From: Symbiodinium natans | Lineage: Eukaryota > Sar > Dinophyceae > Suessiales > Symbiodiniaceae | Direction: 5' to 3' | NCBI GenBank assembly: GCA_905221605.1 | Contig: CAJNDS010002123.1 | Coordinates: 341,001 to 405,000, forward strand | Length of the DNA stretch: 64,000 bases | Shown: piece after piece, positions 39,845-51,049 of the stretch | Layout of the letters: the number at the start of each line of letters is the position of its first letter | Numbering within the stretch: position 1 is the stretch's first letter | The notes under the pieces: model-generated | What the model saw: the letters and a program-made list of their open reading frames with translations, nothing else | What the model was told of the DNA's origin: nothing | Databases searched by the model: none | Made by a program: the position numbers and the translations under genes

Positions 39845-39950
39845 TACCCGACTCTATGTCATCCGCCCCTTGCTGTGGGATTCGTGCAATGATTTAGGGT
39901 CACCTGCGACACCCACATAAGCCCTTGCTGACTTGCGGCGTGGTTCTTCA

Positions 39951-40195
39951 TACTATATATAGTATACTATAGTATACTATAGTATACTATAGTATACTAT
40001 AGTACACTATAGTACACTATAGGATACTATAGGATACTATAGGATACTATAGGATACTATAGGATACTATAGGATACTATAGGATAGTATACTATAGTAT
40101 ACTATAGTATACTATAGTATACTATAGTATACTATAGTATACTATAGTATACTCTAGTATACTAATAGTATGCTGTATAGTATACTATATAATAT
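39951..40195. repeat. TATAGTATAC-type decamer array
   Basis: About 24 units of ACTATAGTAT with a homogeneous ACTATAGGAT sub-block (about 40021-40085). Self-complementary throughout. Confidence 0.95.
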
Positions 40196-40199
40196 ACGT

Positions 40200-41145
40200 C
40201 CGAAACTATCTAGAGCCCATGATCCTTTCAGGAAGTGCTTCGTTAGCGAGGCGCCCTTTTCGGAATGTGGATTTGGGGCGCAAGGAATCACATTCTTGGG
40301 GGCAGGGTGGCAAGGGCGGGGAGGTCCTTGAAGGGACCCTCTGAATTTGATACCACAAATCTCAATCAGAGCGCACTTTTCAGCAGGTTTGGCAGGCGCT
40401 GAAGTGCACAGGTGTAGGCTATAGGGTTGTTGTAACCCCCACAAAGCCTGGCAGTAACCCTGAAGCGCTTCAAAGTTTTGATTGTATTAGGCTGCTAGTG
40501 AGGAACAAGACTTGCTCGGGCCTTTTGCATGGGCGCACTGCGCTGTCGCGGGGACACTACTGTAATGTTGGTACAAGCAATCAGGTTTCGGCGAGTAGCT
40601 GATACCACAGCACACTATACATAGCACACAAGAAAGTATACCATATGTTATGCTATGTTGCTGACTTGCGGTGCGGCCCAGGCGCCTTTGCAGCAACCCC
40701 CTTCCTGTTGGCTTTGCCTTTGCCTTTCCTGATCAGGATCGCTGCCACAAAAGACCCGTGGAACCCTGACAGCCACGATTTCCCTGGTTCGTATATCGAA
40801 CTCGACCCACGCTACATTCTCAACCCTGAGTGCCTAGTGTCAACCTGTTTGTCTAAATACACCTCAATCTCAAGACCCTATACGCTGCACCCGTTGCCCT
40901 GCTGCTCAAAAGCCAGTGCTGAAAAACCTGAAGCCTTCTAGGGCTTGGGGTCCAGGGCTTGTGCATAAGGGTTTGGTTTTGGGTGTACATGTCTTCAATT
41001 ACTACGTGCCGTGCCTGCTGGAGTTCAAGTGATCCAAAAAGCCGGCCGCCATAGGCTGAGGGCTTTAGGGTTTAAGATTTGAGGTTTATAGGGCACAATA
41101 CAGCCAGGCCCCAGGGACGCCGGTATATATGGTTCAGCGTCGAGC
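40200..41145. other. Unique sequence, no gene recognised
   Basis: Mixed-composition DNA with short open frames (for example plus 40645-40941) that show no domain. Confidence 0.5.
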
Positions 41146-41149
41146 GTCC

Positions 41150-41150
41150 T

Positions 41151-41184
<34 letters not shown>

Positions 41185-41660
41185 ATGGTATCCCCCCCCC
41201 CCCACCTACTCTACGGTCCCTAAACCCTAGACCCTAAACCCTAAACCCTAAACCCCTAAACCCTAAACCCTAAACCTAAACTAAAAACCCTAAAACCTAA
41301 AAACCTGAACCCTAAACCCTAAAAAGTCTTAAACCTTGAACCCTAAACCCTAACCCTAAAACCAACCCCAAACCACACCACAGGGGGGGGGGATCATCTT
41401 AGTACCCCATCCGCGGGGAAAACCCTAAACCCTAAACCCTAAACCCTAAACCCTAAACCCTAAACCCTAAAAAAACCCTAAACCGTAAACCCTAAAACCC
41501 TAAAACCCTAAACCCCCAACCACACCACAGGGGGGGGGGGGGGTACCATGGGGGGGGGGGGGGGGGGTAGGGGGGAGGGGGGTAGGGGGGAGGGGGGGGG
41601 GGCCCGCCGGGGCTGAATCATATATGTATAGGTATGTGTGAGAGAGAGAGAGAGAGATAG
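41150..41660. repeat. C/G homopolymers, telomere-type tracts and GA microsatellite
   Basis: Poly-C at about 41155-41200. CCCTAAA tracts at 41218-41352 and 41421-41513. Poly-G runs at 41530-41610 and (GA)n at about 41640-41657. The poly-C and poly-G blocks are in inverted orientation around the telomere-type tracts. Confidence 0.85.
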
Positions 41661-41679
41661 CTGCAATCTCCAGGTGCGA

Positions 41680-42270
41680 TGTATGCACTGCTAATTAAAC
41701 CGTTTTCAATAGGCAGTCCCCTTGGGAGCAGCATTGGTCCGACAGTGTCTGCGGCAGCGGCGAGTGGCAGCGACGAGTCCATGAGCTTTAGCAAGAATGT
41801 AGTATGTTTCTTCGACCTTGTTTTCTGGGGTTGGACTGTCCGACCATGCTTTGAAACCATGCCCCCTTAGATTGTGCTCAAAGACAATGTTTTACATGCC
41901 TGCTGCCAAGACTGAACTCGATGCTGTCAGAGCAAGGCAATGCAACATAGATAAGTGCATAGTAGTGAGTCTTGCGATGTCATGCTCGATGCCCAATGGG
42001 GCATAAAGAAGTGCGTAGGAGTGAGTTTATGATGTCATGCTCGATGCCATGACATGCGGAAAGCGCAATTGCGTTTCCACGCGGCGTTCCTTTTCTTCTT
42101 TCTTTGCCTCCCTCCCAAAACAGACAAGAAGGCCAGGCGCGGCGCCCGGTTTTGCTTTTAGGCATGTACTTTATAGTCATAGTTCAGGCATTCGGGAGAC
42201 AAAGTGTCTTTTGCAAGTGTTGGAGAAGAGGAAGCAGAAGAAGCAAGAGACACCGAAAAGAGAGTTAGGG
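41680..42270. other. Unique sequence with a 55-bp tandem duplication
   Basis: GATGTCATGCTCGATGCC occurs at 41976 and 42031, within a 55-bp imperfect duplication. The plus-strand stretch GSPLGSSIGPTVSAAAASGS (about 41710) looks exon-like but has no recognised family. Confidence 0.5.
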
Positions 42271-42430
42271 TTTAGGGTTTAGGGTTTGGGGCTTAGGGTT
42301 TAGGGTTCAGGGATAGGATTTAAACAGCTTCACCGTAGCCCCTAAACCCTGCTGTGGACATCTTCGATAGTTGGAGGCCCTGGTGTAACACCTGAACCCT
42401 GGAGCGATGAAGACAACTTCACCCCATCCC

Positions 42431-42808
42431 CTAAACCCTACTTGGAGGTTCGCGGGTACCCTATAAACCCTATAAACCCTATAAACCCTATAAACCCTAT
42501 AAACCCTATAAACCCTAAAAACCCTAAAGCCTGAACCCTATAAACCCTGAACCCTGAACCCTAAACCCTATAAACCCTGAACCCTACAAACCCTGAACCC
42601 TATAAACCCCATGAACCCTAAAAACCCTAAAAACCCTATAAACCCAATAAACCCTGAACTCTAAACCCTGAACCCTAGAAACCCTATAAACCCAATAAAC
42701 CCTAAAGCCTATAAACCCTAAACCCTACAAACCCTATAAACCCTAAACCCTACAAACCCTATAAACCCAAAAACCCTAAAAACTCTAGAAACCCAATAAA
42801 CCCTAAAA
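42431..42808. repeat. CCCTATAAA nonamer array fused to half of a family D element
   Basis: About 38 units, mostly CCCTATAAA or CCCTGAA. The array starts right after ACTTGGAGGTTCGCGGGTAC (42434-42453), which is the left end of family D. The rest of that element is missing. Confidence 0.85.
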
Positions 42809-44029
42809 TGCCCAGGCGCAGAAAGCCAAGGGGGCCGAGGCGGTAGTTCACCGACACGACAACCGCGTCGCCGCGGCCCGCCTCATGCAATTGGGACCGG
42901 AAAAATTTAGGGTTCCGGGTTTAGGGTTTGGGGTTTAGGCTTTGGGGTTTTCAGGGTTTAGGGTTTGGGGTTTTCAGGGTTTCGGGTTTAGGGTTTTGGC
43001 TTCGGTGTGCCTCTCCGAGGGTTTTGAGGGCTTTGCAGGTTCTCTGAGCTTGTTCACGGGTTTCACTCCAAGTTGCCGCCATGGTAGAACAACTCTTCCT
43101 AGGACTGATAATAGCAGCTGCCCCATGGCAGGCTGATTAAGACTTACAGGGCCCCCCCCCCCCCCCCCCCCCCCTACTATACTAACCGCAGTTCAGGGGT
43201 TTAGGGTTTAGGGTCTAGGGTTTAGGGGTTCTAGGGCTTGGGGACACAACCCAATCTAGGGCCCTTATAGCTCTAAGTACAGCCAGGGAGGGAGGGCCCC
43301 TCCTTTCACAAATCAGGCGTGGAACTTGAGATTCGATTCCGTGATTCGCCATGTGCACACTGCCATAGACCAACCTCACTATAGTCAACTGGTCGGTGCT
43401 CCATATTCCATCACATTCTACTATTTGCTTAAGAACCCTCTCACCCCCCCCAAAAAAAAAACAATCGTAATCCTCTATTGCCCTCAACCCTGGGCCAAAA
43501 AGGTTAGCGTTTCAATCATTGTAGGAGTACATCTACCCCAAAAGGTTCATAGGGTTTAGGGCTTAGGGCTTAGAGTTTAGGGTTTAGGGTTTAGGGTTTA
43601 GGGTTACCTACTCAGCTACTAAGATCTTGATCAAGCTTCGCTTGATACTTGAAAGCCGCCCGGCATGAGCCCTAACCGTGAATCCCTATCCTAGACCCTT
43701 GACAGGGTTTAGGGTTTAAGGGTTAAGGGTTTAGGGTTTAGGGTTTAGGGTTTAGGATGAGGCTAGCACCATACAACCGGAAACTCTCCGAAACGCCGAC
43801 GAACAGGCGAGTCGAGGGAGGTGCTTCAAGGGTAAGCTTGCGTGTTTAGGGTTTAGGGTTTAGGGTTGTAAGGTTTAGGGTTTAAGGTTTAGAGTTTAGG
43901 GTTTAGGGTTTAGGGCCTTCTCACCAGCGGGTGAGCCCTTATAGACCCCAGAACTTAGAGTTTGCAGACTTTAAGGTTTATAGGGTTCAGGGGTTTAGGT
44001 TTAGGGTTAGAAAATTAAATCTAAATCGC

Positions 44030-44065
<36 letters not shown>

Positions 44066-45427
44066 ACACACACACAGACACAAACACACACCCCAGTGAG
44101 CAACCCCCTGGGAACTAAACATGCCAATCCCAAAGCACGTGAGCAGAAAAACTTCTTGCAGGATCTACCCAGGAGGGCTGTCGTACCCTAGACTCCCCAA
44201 ACCCTAAACCCTGAACTCTAGAGCATAAACCGCAGGAGACCCTTAATAAGGTTACGAAGGAAATAATGTGTTGTAGCACATCCTGCCATAGGGCCAATCC
44301 CCGTTACCCCAACCACCACAAGTCCTGAACTCTACATGAGGTCGAGGTTTCATTGCTGGTATACACGCACCAACAACACTACTAGTACTATATGCCCAAT
44401 GTGACATGAGGGCCTTTGGGCACCTGGATCACATCTCCCCTCACCGTTAGCTTCGTGCAACCCCGACGCAAGCGCGCTTCCGTTTCCAGTGCCGCGGCCC
44501 TCGCCGGAGTCGCCTGCTGATTGACATTCACGGTCAAGTGCCCACGGAAGTTGCATGTGTCAGTTTGGGCGATGGGCGTCTTGGGCTTTTGCTTCCTAAG
44601 TAATAGGGGACAGGGTGGAAGTCAAACCTGTCTTATAGATTGGGATGGGAACAGGACGAGCTTGGGAGACATGAAGGCAGACTCTACGGACTGGAGAGGA
44701 GCCGGTCTAACTGGACGGTGGGGTTCTGAATTGGAAGAGATATACAAAGAAACCACAGAACATCGGCTTAGGGTTTATAAGGTTCAGGGTTTAGGGTCTA
44801 GGGTTTATAGGGTTTAGGGTTTAGGGTTTAAGGTTTAGGGTCGCCCTGCATACCTGCGGGGGTGCCTGGGGAGGTGCAGGGCCTCTGAAGTTTAGAGACT
44901 GAGGGGCTTTGCGTTTGGGGGGTTTTTCGGGGCGAGATTGTATAGGCTTAGGGTGCTTAGGGTTCCGGCCTAGGATCATGCCCCCGCCGTGGATCCACAC
45001 CATCGTCGCCTCGCAGATTTTGTTGGGGCTCTTGCGGCGGAAGACTTGGGGCTTTGCACTTTGGGCTTCGGACAGCCCTGGCGCGACCAAGACCGCTGAT
45101 GAGAGCAAGAATAGACCGACCCTTGCAAGGGCCCATGAAGAGTTCTTAATTGCCGGACACTCCCTCTGGAAGCCATGAACACCAAAGCTGCCCAGGGCCG
45201 ACCCGGGACTGACACACCCCAGCGAGGGTTGCGCGCAAGATTCTTGCAAGCCCAACCCTAAACCCTAAAAACCCTAGAAAAAAAACACTAAAACCTCAAA
45301 CAAACCTCAAAAACCTTAAACCCTAAACCCACCACCTGCCTTGCGGTCGCCAGATTTGGTACCGATGGGACGCCGAACATCCAGAAACAAACAGTCCTTC
45401 CAGGGCTGGGGAGAATAGGTTTACCTC

Positions 45428-45522
45428 AAGAACCCACAAGCTACTTTATGTGTAGGGTTTCTTGGAAATCTATAAGGGGATCTATACTTATAACCTACAA
45501 CAAAGTGGGTTTGGGGTTCTTA
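45428..45522. mobile_element. Family E TIR element, copy E1
   Basis: AAGAACCC near the left end and GGGTTCTTA near the right. Inner inverted pair TGTAGGGTT and AACCTACAACA. The same structure occurs at 49.2 and 56.5 kb. Confidence 0.7.
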
Positions 45523-45908
45523 AAGTAGGATGTAGGGTAGGCGTTTGCAAGCGTAGGCTTTGCTGGAGCTGATGTGCCGTGGTGGTGTCCACCACATGCA
45601 GCGAGCAATGCGCTGTGACCCTGCTAGTTTTGCATGTAGGGTGTCCTGTAGCAATCTACTGGTGCAGCCCGAAACCCTAAACCCTAAACCCTAAACCCTA
45701 AACCCTAAACCCTAAACCCTAAACCGACTCTAAGGCGCAACAGCCCATCCCGGCACCGAAGGACCCACAAGCCAGCGGAGTCCTCCGACATGTCAGCGGA
45801 CTCTGTCGACCGGCAGGCCTATCTCAAAGCGTAGGGCCGTACAAGGAGGGGTTTAGGGTTTAGGGTTTAGGGTTTGGGGTTTAGGTTTAGGGTTTTTGGG
45901 TTTGGGGT

Positions 45909-45980
45909 AAGTTCAAGCAGGGGCCCCCCTAGTCACAAGTAGAGTAATCCTAACTTACGTTATAAGTCCCTTCACTACAG
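45909..45980. mobile_element. Family F repeat, copy F3
   Basis: AGGGGCCCCCCTAGTCACAA, GTAGAGTAATCCTAACTTA and TTATAAGTCCCTT, in the same order as the copy at 5.99 kb. Confidence 0.45.
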
Positions 45981-46424
45981 CAAGTATAGTGGGGGAAGGT
46001 GGACGCTCCTTGAAGAGTCTCGGGGTGCGTACGGTTGCTATCATGTTGGTCGCTTGCTGTGTTGTCAATTTGCTGGGATGATGATATTACCATCATCAGC
46101 ACCTATAGGCGCCTTGGGTACAGTTCGGTTCTGGTCGTGGGACGGGCGATGGCTGAAGTTTTGGTGCTTCGGGTTGGGGCTCGAAGCTTGTATAGGTTTG
46201 GATTGAGGGTTTAGAAGCTCTAGAGCCCCTGGCCTGCGCGGCACTTTGGCCGGGGGGCGGCACGCAGGGAAACTTCTCCGGCTCCCAACAACGTGGCCCC
46301 TGGCTGGTAGCCTCTGCATTGGCGGGAATTGAGCTGTTAACAAGAGTTTAGGGTCCAGGGTCTATGTTTTAGGGGTCATTTTCAGAGGCTGTCATGTCAC
46401 TGTATGTGGAAACTTGCCGTTAAC

Positions 46425-46545
46425 ATGTCGAAACGTCGCCACGTGGAGGAGTATTCTCAGGACGTTCGTTGTGTGATTAGAAGCGATGAAGCTGCAACCC
46501 TTCAATGCCCAGTCTCGGATGTCATATTGAGGGCAACCGCTGCAG
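46425..46545 (+). CDS. Candidate first exon (40 codons) with a canonical GT donor
   Basis: ATG at 46425 opens MSKRRHVEEYSQDVRCVIRS and continues to VILRATAA. It ends at GCAG followed by GTAAGTTTG (donor at 46546). Codon use and composition look coding. No downstream exon was fixed: the following 320 bp contain no obvious acceptor-linked frame. No known family. Confidence 0.3.
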
Positions 46546-46892
46546 GTAAGTTTGAAGCAAACAACAGGAATTGGGGTTAGGGGTTGTGGCTACATCGAAC
46601 ATTCATGCTGCTTACAAAGCTCAGAGCATACCCAAGCCGCATGCCAACAGCCTGTTGCAAACAACAATATATAACTCAGTTCTGCTTTGAACCCCGTGAA
46701 ACTTTTTCAAAGTTGGGTTCCTGTATAAGGAACAAGGCGAACCTAAGCATTACCCTAAAGCACAACCCAGACAAAACGTATCCAGCCTTCAATCGGAGAA
46801 CCTCAAGCCAGTACCCGACAGTGTGAACCTCAAACTGCTTGGGGAAAGCCCTCAGAAGCACCATAAAACACGTGGAGTTACTTCGGAAAAGT

Positions 46893-47035
46893 AAACCCTA
46901 AACCCTAAACCCTAAACCCTAAACCCTAAACCCTAAACCCTAAACCCTAAACCCTGAACCCTATAGACCCTAAACCCTAAACCCTAAACCCTAAACCTAC
47001 CCCCCCCCCCCCCCCCCCCCCAAACAAAAAAAAAC
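46893..47035. repeat. Telomere-type array followed by poly-C and poly-A runs
   Basis: About 15 CCCTAAA units, then about 20 C, then AAACAAAAAAAA. Confidence 0.9.
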
Positions 47036-47119
47036 ACACCATGCCTTGCGGCACCAGACCCAGGTTTGACGTGACCAGGATCTATATCAAGGGATTAGAG
47101 GAGATGACCTATAAGGGAC

Positions 47120-47380
47120 CTGAGGGGTAATGTGGGGTCATGCATATAGGGACTATTTAAGGGATATATAGGGGTTATATAGGGGATAAGGGTCGGATGA
47201 AGGACCTTCGGGGAATGTGGGGTAATGTGGGGTCATGCCGGGGCTACATACGTATATAGGGACTATTTAAGGGACATATAGGGGTTATATAGGGGATAAG
47301 GATCGGATAAGGGACCTTCGGGGGAATGTGGGGAAATGTAGGGGCTACGTAGATATATGGGGACTATATGAGGGAAGCTT
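47120..47380. repeat. Tandem duplication, about 120-bp period
   Basis: AGGGACTATTTAAGGGAYAT is present at about 47148 and 47268, followed by ATAGGGGTTATATAGGGGAT in both. A third, shortened copy (GGGGACTATATGAGGG) follows near 47360. Confidence 0.85.
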
Positions 47381-47971
47381 GCGGGGTCCCCACCTGTATC
47401 CCTTTACTGACCCTAGAAGCAATGATGTATGTTAACTTGTATAGGGTATATAAGGGGGTATATAAGGGGTATCCTTTTTCAGGGCCCATACTAGGGGACC
47501 ATGGAACTATCCTTAGACGAAATCTTAAACCCTAAACCCTAAACCCGAAACCCTAAACCCTAAATCCTGAGACTATAGTCCCTAGAAGCCATGGGCGCCT
47601 ACCTCGTACACGCTTTCCCAGGGTGCTGTCGACAGCTCCGACAGCTCGAAACGCCCCTTTCTGTTGGGGTTCGGGTGTTGGGTAGACTTGTTAGGGCTTA
47701 ACTGAAACCCTAAACCCTAAACCCTAACCCCTGAACTCTAAACCCCAGACCCTAAACCCGAATCCCTCTGTCTTTCAGGGCTTAGGGTCCTGAACGAAGG
47801 GCCGGCAGCTCTGGGGGTTTGGGGTTTGGGGTTTGGGGTTTAGGGTTTAGGGTGTGTATCAGTGAACGCGCCTTTTCTATAAAGACCCGCCCATTAAGTC
47901 CCAGAATATTTGCAAACTAGGTCGCAGCCATTTCATAGAAACCCTCAAGCCAGCTTACATCCTGCTTAATT

Positions 47972-48056
47972 ATCCCTAAATAGCCTAAATTATGGGGGGT
48001 AACCTAGGCTAGGGGGGGGGTAGTATAGAGGGGTGTAGTAGGGGAACCCATGGGGC
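47972..48056. mobile_element. Family G TIR element, copy G1 (right half)
   Basis: ATAGCCTAAATTATGGGGGG through GTAGGGGAACCCATG, which matches the right half of G3 at 63.8 kb. Confidence 0.55.
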
Positions 48057-48450
48057 TGGGCCCTAAAGCCCCAGGCCAAGTAGCTCCTCCCCCAAGATCC
48101 CAAGTCAATGCCTACCAACAAGATGCCATGCCTGCGCAAAACTTTGCCAGAATGTCCCAGACCCCCAATACCACGGGAAAGCTATACCAAAATGCCCTGC
48201 TCACGGAAAACTTTATCACATGTCTGCGGCGCCCCAAAGCGCGTGGAAGACTTTACCAAAATGCCCGTGGCCCGCAATGCACACGGAAAACTTTAACCAA
48301 AACAGGGCATTTTGGTACAGCTGGTACAGTTTCCGTGGGCATGGTAACAGCCAATATTTTTGGGTAGTGATTGCTGTGCAAAGAAGAGGTTGAAGGGTTC
48401 AGTGCCTAGGGCTTCCAACCTTTACACCCCCAACATATCCAAACACACAA

Positions 48451-48559
48451 CCCTAAGGGTCCATGTACCTAAATAGGGAATTCATGGGCCTCAAAGTACT
48501 TCCTCTATAGGGACTTTGGGGCCCAAGTATATAATAACAAGGTACTTGGACCCTTAGGG
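48451..48559. mobile_element. Family A palindromic TIR element, copy A7 (full)
   Basis: CCCTAAGGGTCCATGTACC at the left and GGTACTTGGACCCTTAGGG at the right. The outermost nine bases are themselves telomere-like (CCCTAAGGG). Confidence 0.8.
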
Positions 48560-49079
48560 CAATGGAATGCCCCTGCAAAGGTTCGCCAAACGGGGCCCTT
48601 TGATTTTCGGGAACCCCGATTTTGGGGGGCGGGCCTGAAGAGGCATTTGGGGACTGGGCTTGGCGCATAGGGTTGAGGGTGTACAGTTGAGGGTTTAGGG
48701 TTTATCGAGCCCCCTGCTACCACAACCCGCCACGCAGCTAAGTCGCGAGCAAGAACCCCGACGCCAAGAGCCCGAACATCCGAAACCCGAAAGCACCTGA
48801 AGCCCAACCCAGACAACCCTGCACCCTAAACCCGAAGACTCTGATTGCATCCGAAAACCCCTGAACTGGACCCCAAACCCGAAAACGTGAAACTCTAGCG
48901 GCTCCCTAAACCCTAAACCCTAAACCCTAAACCCTAACCCTGAACCCTAAACCCTAAACCCTAAACCCTCAACATCGAGCCACCGGCTCCGGAGCATAGC
49001 GGATGCCCAGGAACTCCTTGGCCCAGGTAGTGTCAAAGGCTTGCGGTTTAGAAGGGCTAGAGGTATAAGGAATATACGA

Positions 49080-49137
49080 GTTTAGGGTTTAGGGTTTAGG
49101 GTTTAGGGTTTAGGGTTTAGGGTTTAGGGTTTAGGGT
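49080..49137. repeat. Telomere-type array
   Basis: Eight perfect TTTAGGG units directly adjoining element E2. Confidence 0.95.
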
Positions 49138-49151
49138 TATAAGGGCTACCT

Positions 49152-49246
49152 CCAGAACCCAAAACCTACTTTAGTTGTAGGGTTCCTAAGAAATCTTCAA
49201 GGGGATTTATACTTAGAACCTACAAAAAGTGGTTTGGGGGTTCTTA
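49152..49246. mobile_element. Family E TIR element, copy E2
   Basis: CCAGAACCCAAAACCTACTT at the left; CTACAAAAAGTGGTTTGGG then GGTTCTTAA at the right. Terminal inverted repeats of about 25 bp with small gaps. Confidence 0.75.
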
Positions 49247-49829
49247 ATTAGGGGTAGAAGGAACATAAAGCTTATACGGGTTATAAGGGTTTAGAAGGGA
49301 TACAAGGGGTATAAGGGTCATAGGGGCTAATGTTTACAAGGTTTATAAGGGCTTTAAGGGTTTAGAAGGGCTATAAGGGTTTATAAGGGCTAAGGTTTAC
49401 TGGATAGAAGCGCTATAAGGGCTACGGTTTTAAAGGGTTCTAATGGATAAAGGGCTCAGGTTAGAAAGGGTTATAAGGGCTAAGGCTGATAAGGCTTATA
49501 AGGATACAAAGGGCTAAGGTTTATAAGGGCTATCAGGGTTCTGAGGTTTATGTTCTGATTGTGGCTGAGGGTGAACAACCGTGGTTGTCATAACCTTCAG
49601 GCAAAGGAGTAGTGCCTTAGCTGTTTGCCAATGTTCGAGGTTGACAGGTAGTGTGGGGCATGGTTTAGGTTTCGGGTTTCGGGTTTAGGATGATGAGCCC
49701 CGAAACCCCAGCATCCTCCAGCGCCCTTCTGAATCCTCTCAGGCCTCTGCAAGGCAAGTGTCTCGGTCAACCCCCCAGGCCCCAGGCCCCCGGACCCTTT
49801 CCTGCGAAAAAACAAACTCCAAGCTATGT

Positions 49830-49862
49830 CGCTCTCTCTCTCTCTCTCTCTCTCCCCCTCTC
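49830..49862. repeat. (CT)n microsatellite
   Basis: About 15 CT units, followed by CAGACAGACAGACAGACATA. Confidence 0.9.
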
Positions 49863-50393
49863 TCCATGCATACAGACAGACAGACAGACATACATATATG
49901 TAAGCCAAGCCCTAAACCATAAACCATGTATATATCCATATAAATACATCCATATATTAAAACACAAGCCCTAAACCCACTATGTGTGTCTATATATATA
50001 TATATATTAATACATCAGCATAAGGCTAAAATACACACATAAGTACACACATAATTAAAGTATACATAAATAAATAAACATAAATATGTATGGTCACCCC
50101 CCCCCATGATCTAGGTTTTGCTTTGTCCCTATAAAAACCCTCGTAAATACCGATTAAAATGACATGCTGGCTATGCTAGGCGATGTCCTGTTTTTGCACG
50201 TCTAGTCCTATGCGAGAAAACCTGTAAATGGTGAAAAACGCGTGTGTTTAGCACTACTTCCACATCACCACATAAAAAACACCCAAAAAACACAGGAAAA
50301 TGCAATTTGGTAAACATGTCTATGAATTATTTGCATAGGACAGGCTTATAAACACAGAATTGTATGCAAAAAACACTTCTTTTTTGCAGAATT

Positions 50394-50893
50394 TGCAAAA
50401 TTTGACACAAATCCAAAAATCCAAAAATCCAAAAATTCAAAACCATGGAGCCGGGAGGCCGCCTTTTTTGGATTTTTTGGTTTTCTCGAGGTTTTTTTGG
50501 TTTTTTTTGGAAAAATCCAAAAAAAACCATGGTTTTTTTGGATTTTACTTGCTCCTGGCCTCAAAAACCTAAAAAACACATGGTTTTTTTTGGATTTTGA
50601 GTGAAAATCCAAAAAAACCCTGTGTTTTTTTAGTTTCTGAGACCAGGAGCACCTGAAATCCAAAAAAACACGAGGGTTTTTTTGGATTTTCACTCAAAAT
50701 CCAAAAAAAACCATGTGTTTTTTAGGTTTTTGAGGCCAGGAGCAAGTAAAATCCAAAAAAACACATGGTTTTTTTTGGATTTTTCCAAAAAAAACCAAAA
50801 AAACCTCGAGAAAACCAAAAAATCCAAAAAAGGCGGCCTCCCGGCTCCATGGTTTTGAATTTTTGGATTTTTGGATTTGTGTCAAATTTTGCA
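50394..50893. repeat. ~500-bp near-perfect palindrome
   Basis: The left arm begins TGCAAAATTTGAC and the right arm ends GTCAAATTTTGCA. In between, ATGGAGCCGGGAGGCCGCC pairs with GGCGGCCTCCCGGCTCCAT, and CTTGCTCCTGGCCTCAAAAA with TTTTTGAGGCCAGGAGCAAG. Arms are about 235 bp with a ~30-nt central spacer near 50632-50661. The arms are dominated by AAAATCCAAAAAA-type motifs. Confidence 0.95.
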
Positions 50894-51049
50894 AAAAATG
50901 CTTTTCTTGTATAAAGAATGTGTATTGTTATACGTTGTTTCTGCTAATGTGACTGCCTTGCACACACACAGAGAAAAGCACACAAACACATCCACCATTC
51001 GTTTTTTTTTCAATTCAGCCTATTCGGTATGCAGGGCGTGGCGTTAACA

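Larger units (their letters stand above)
42810..46400. other. Gene-free stretch: telomere-type tracts, homopolymers and short elements
   Basis: Tracts at 43560-43605, 43705-43755 and 45662-45725; a C-run of about 35 at 44031-44065; a fragment of a family B end (ACTCAGCTACTAAG, about 43611-43624); and family E and F copies. Open frames at 44821-45255 (minus) and 44909-45178 (plus) are on opposite strands of the same DNA and show no domain. Confidence 0.65.

Noticed and set aside
50360-50890. Several 60-115-aa frames rich in K, N, F in the palindrome
   Set aside because: They mirror each other on the two strands because the DNA is palindromic and made of AAAATCC modules. No protein evidence.
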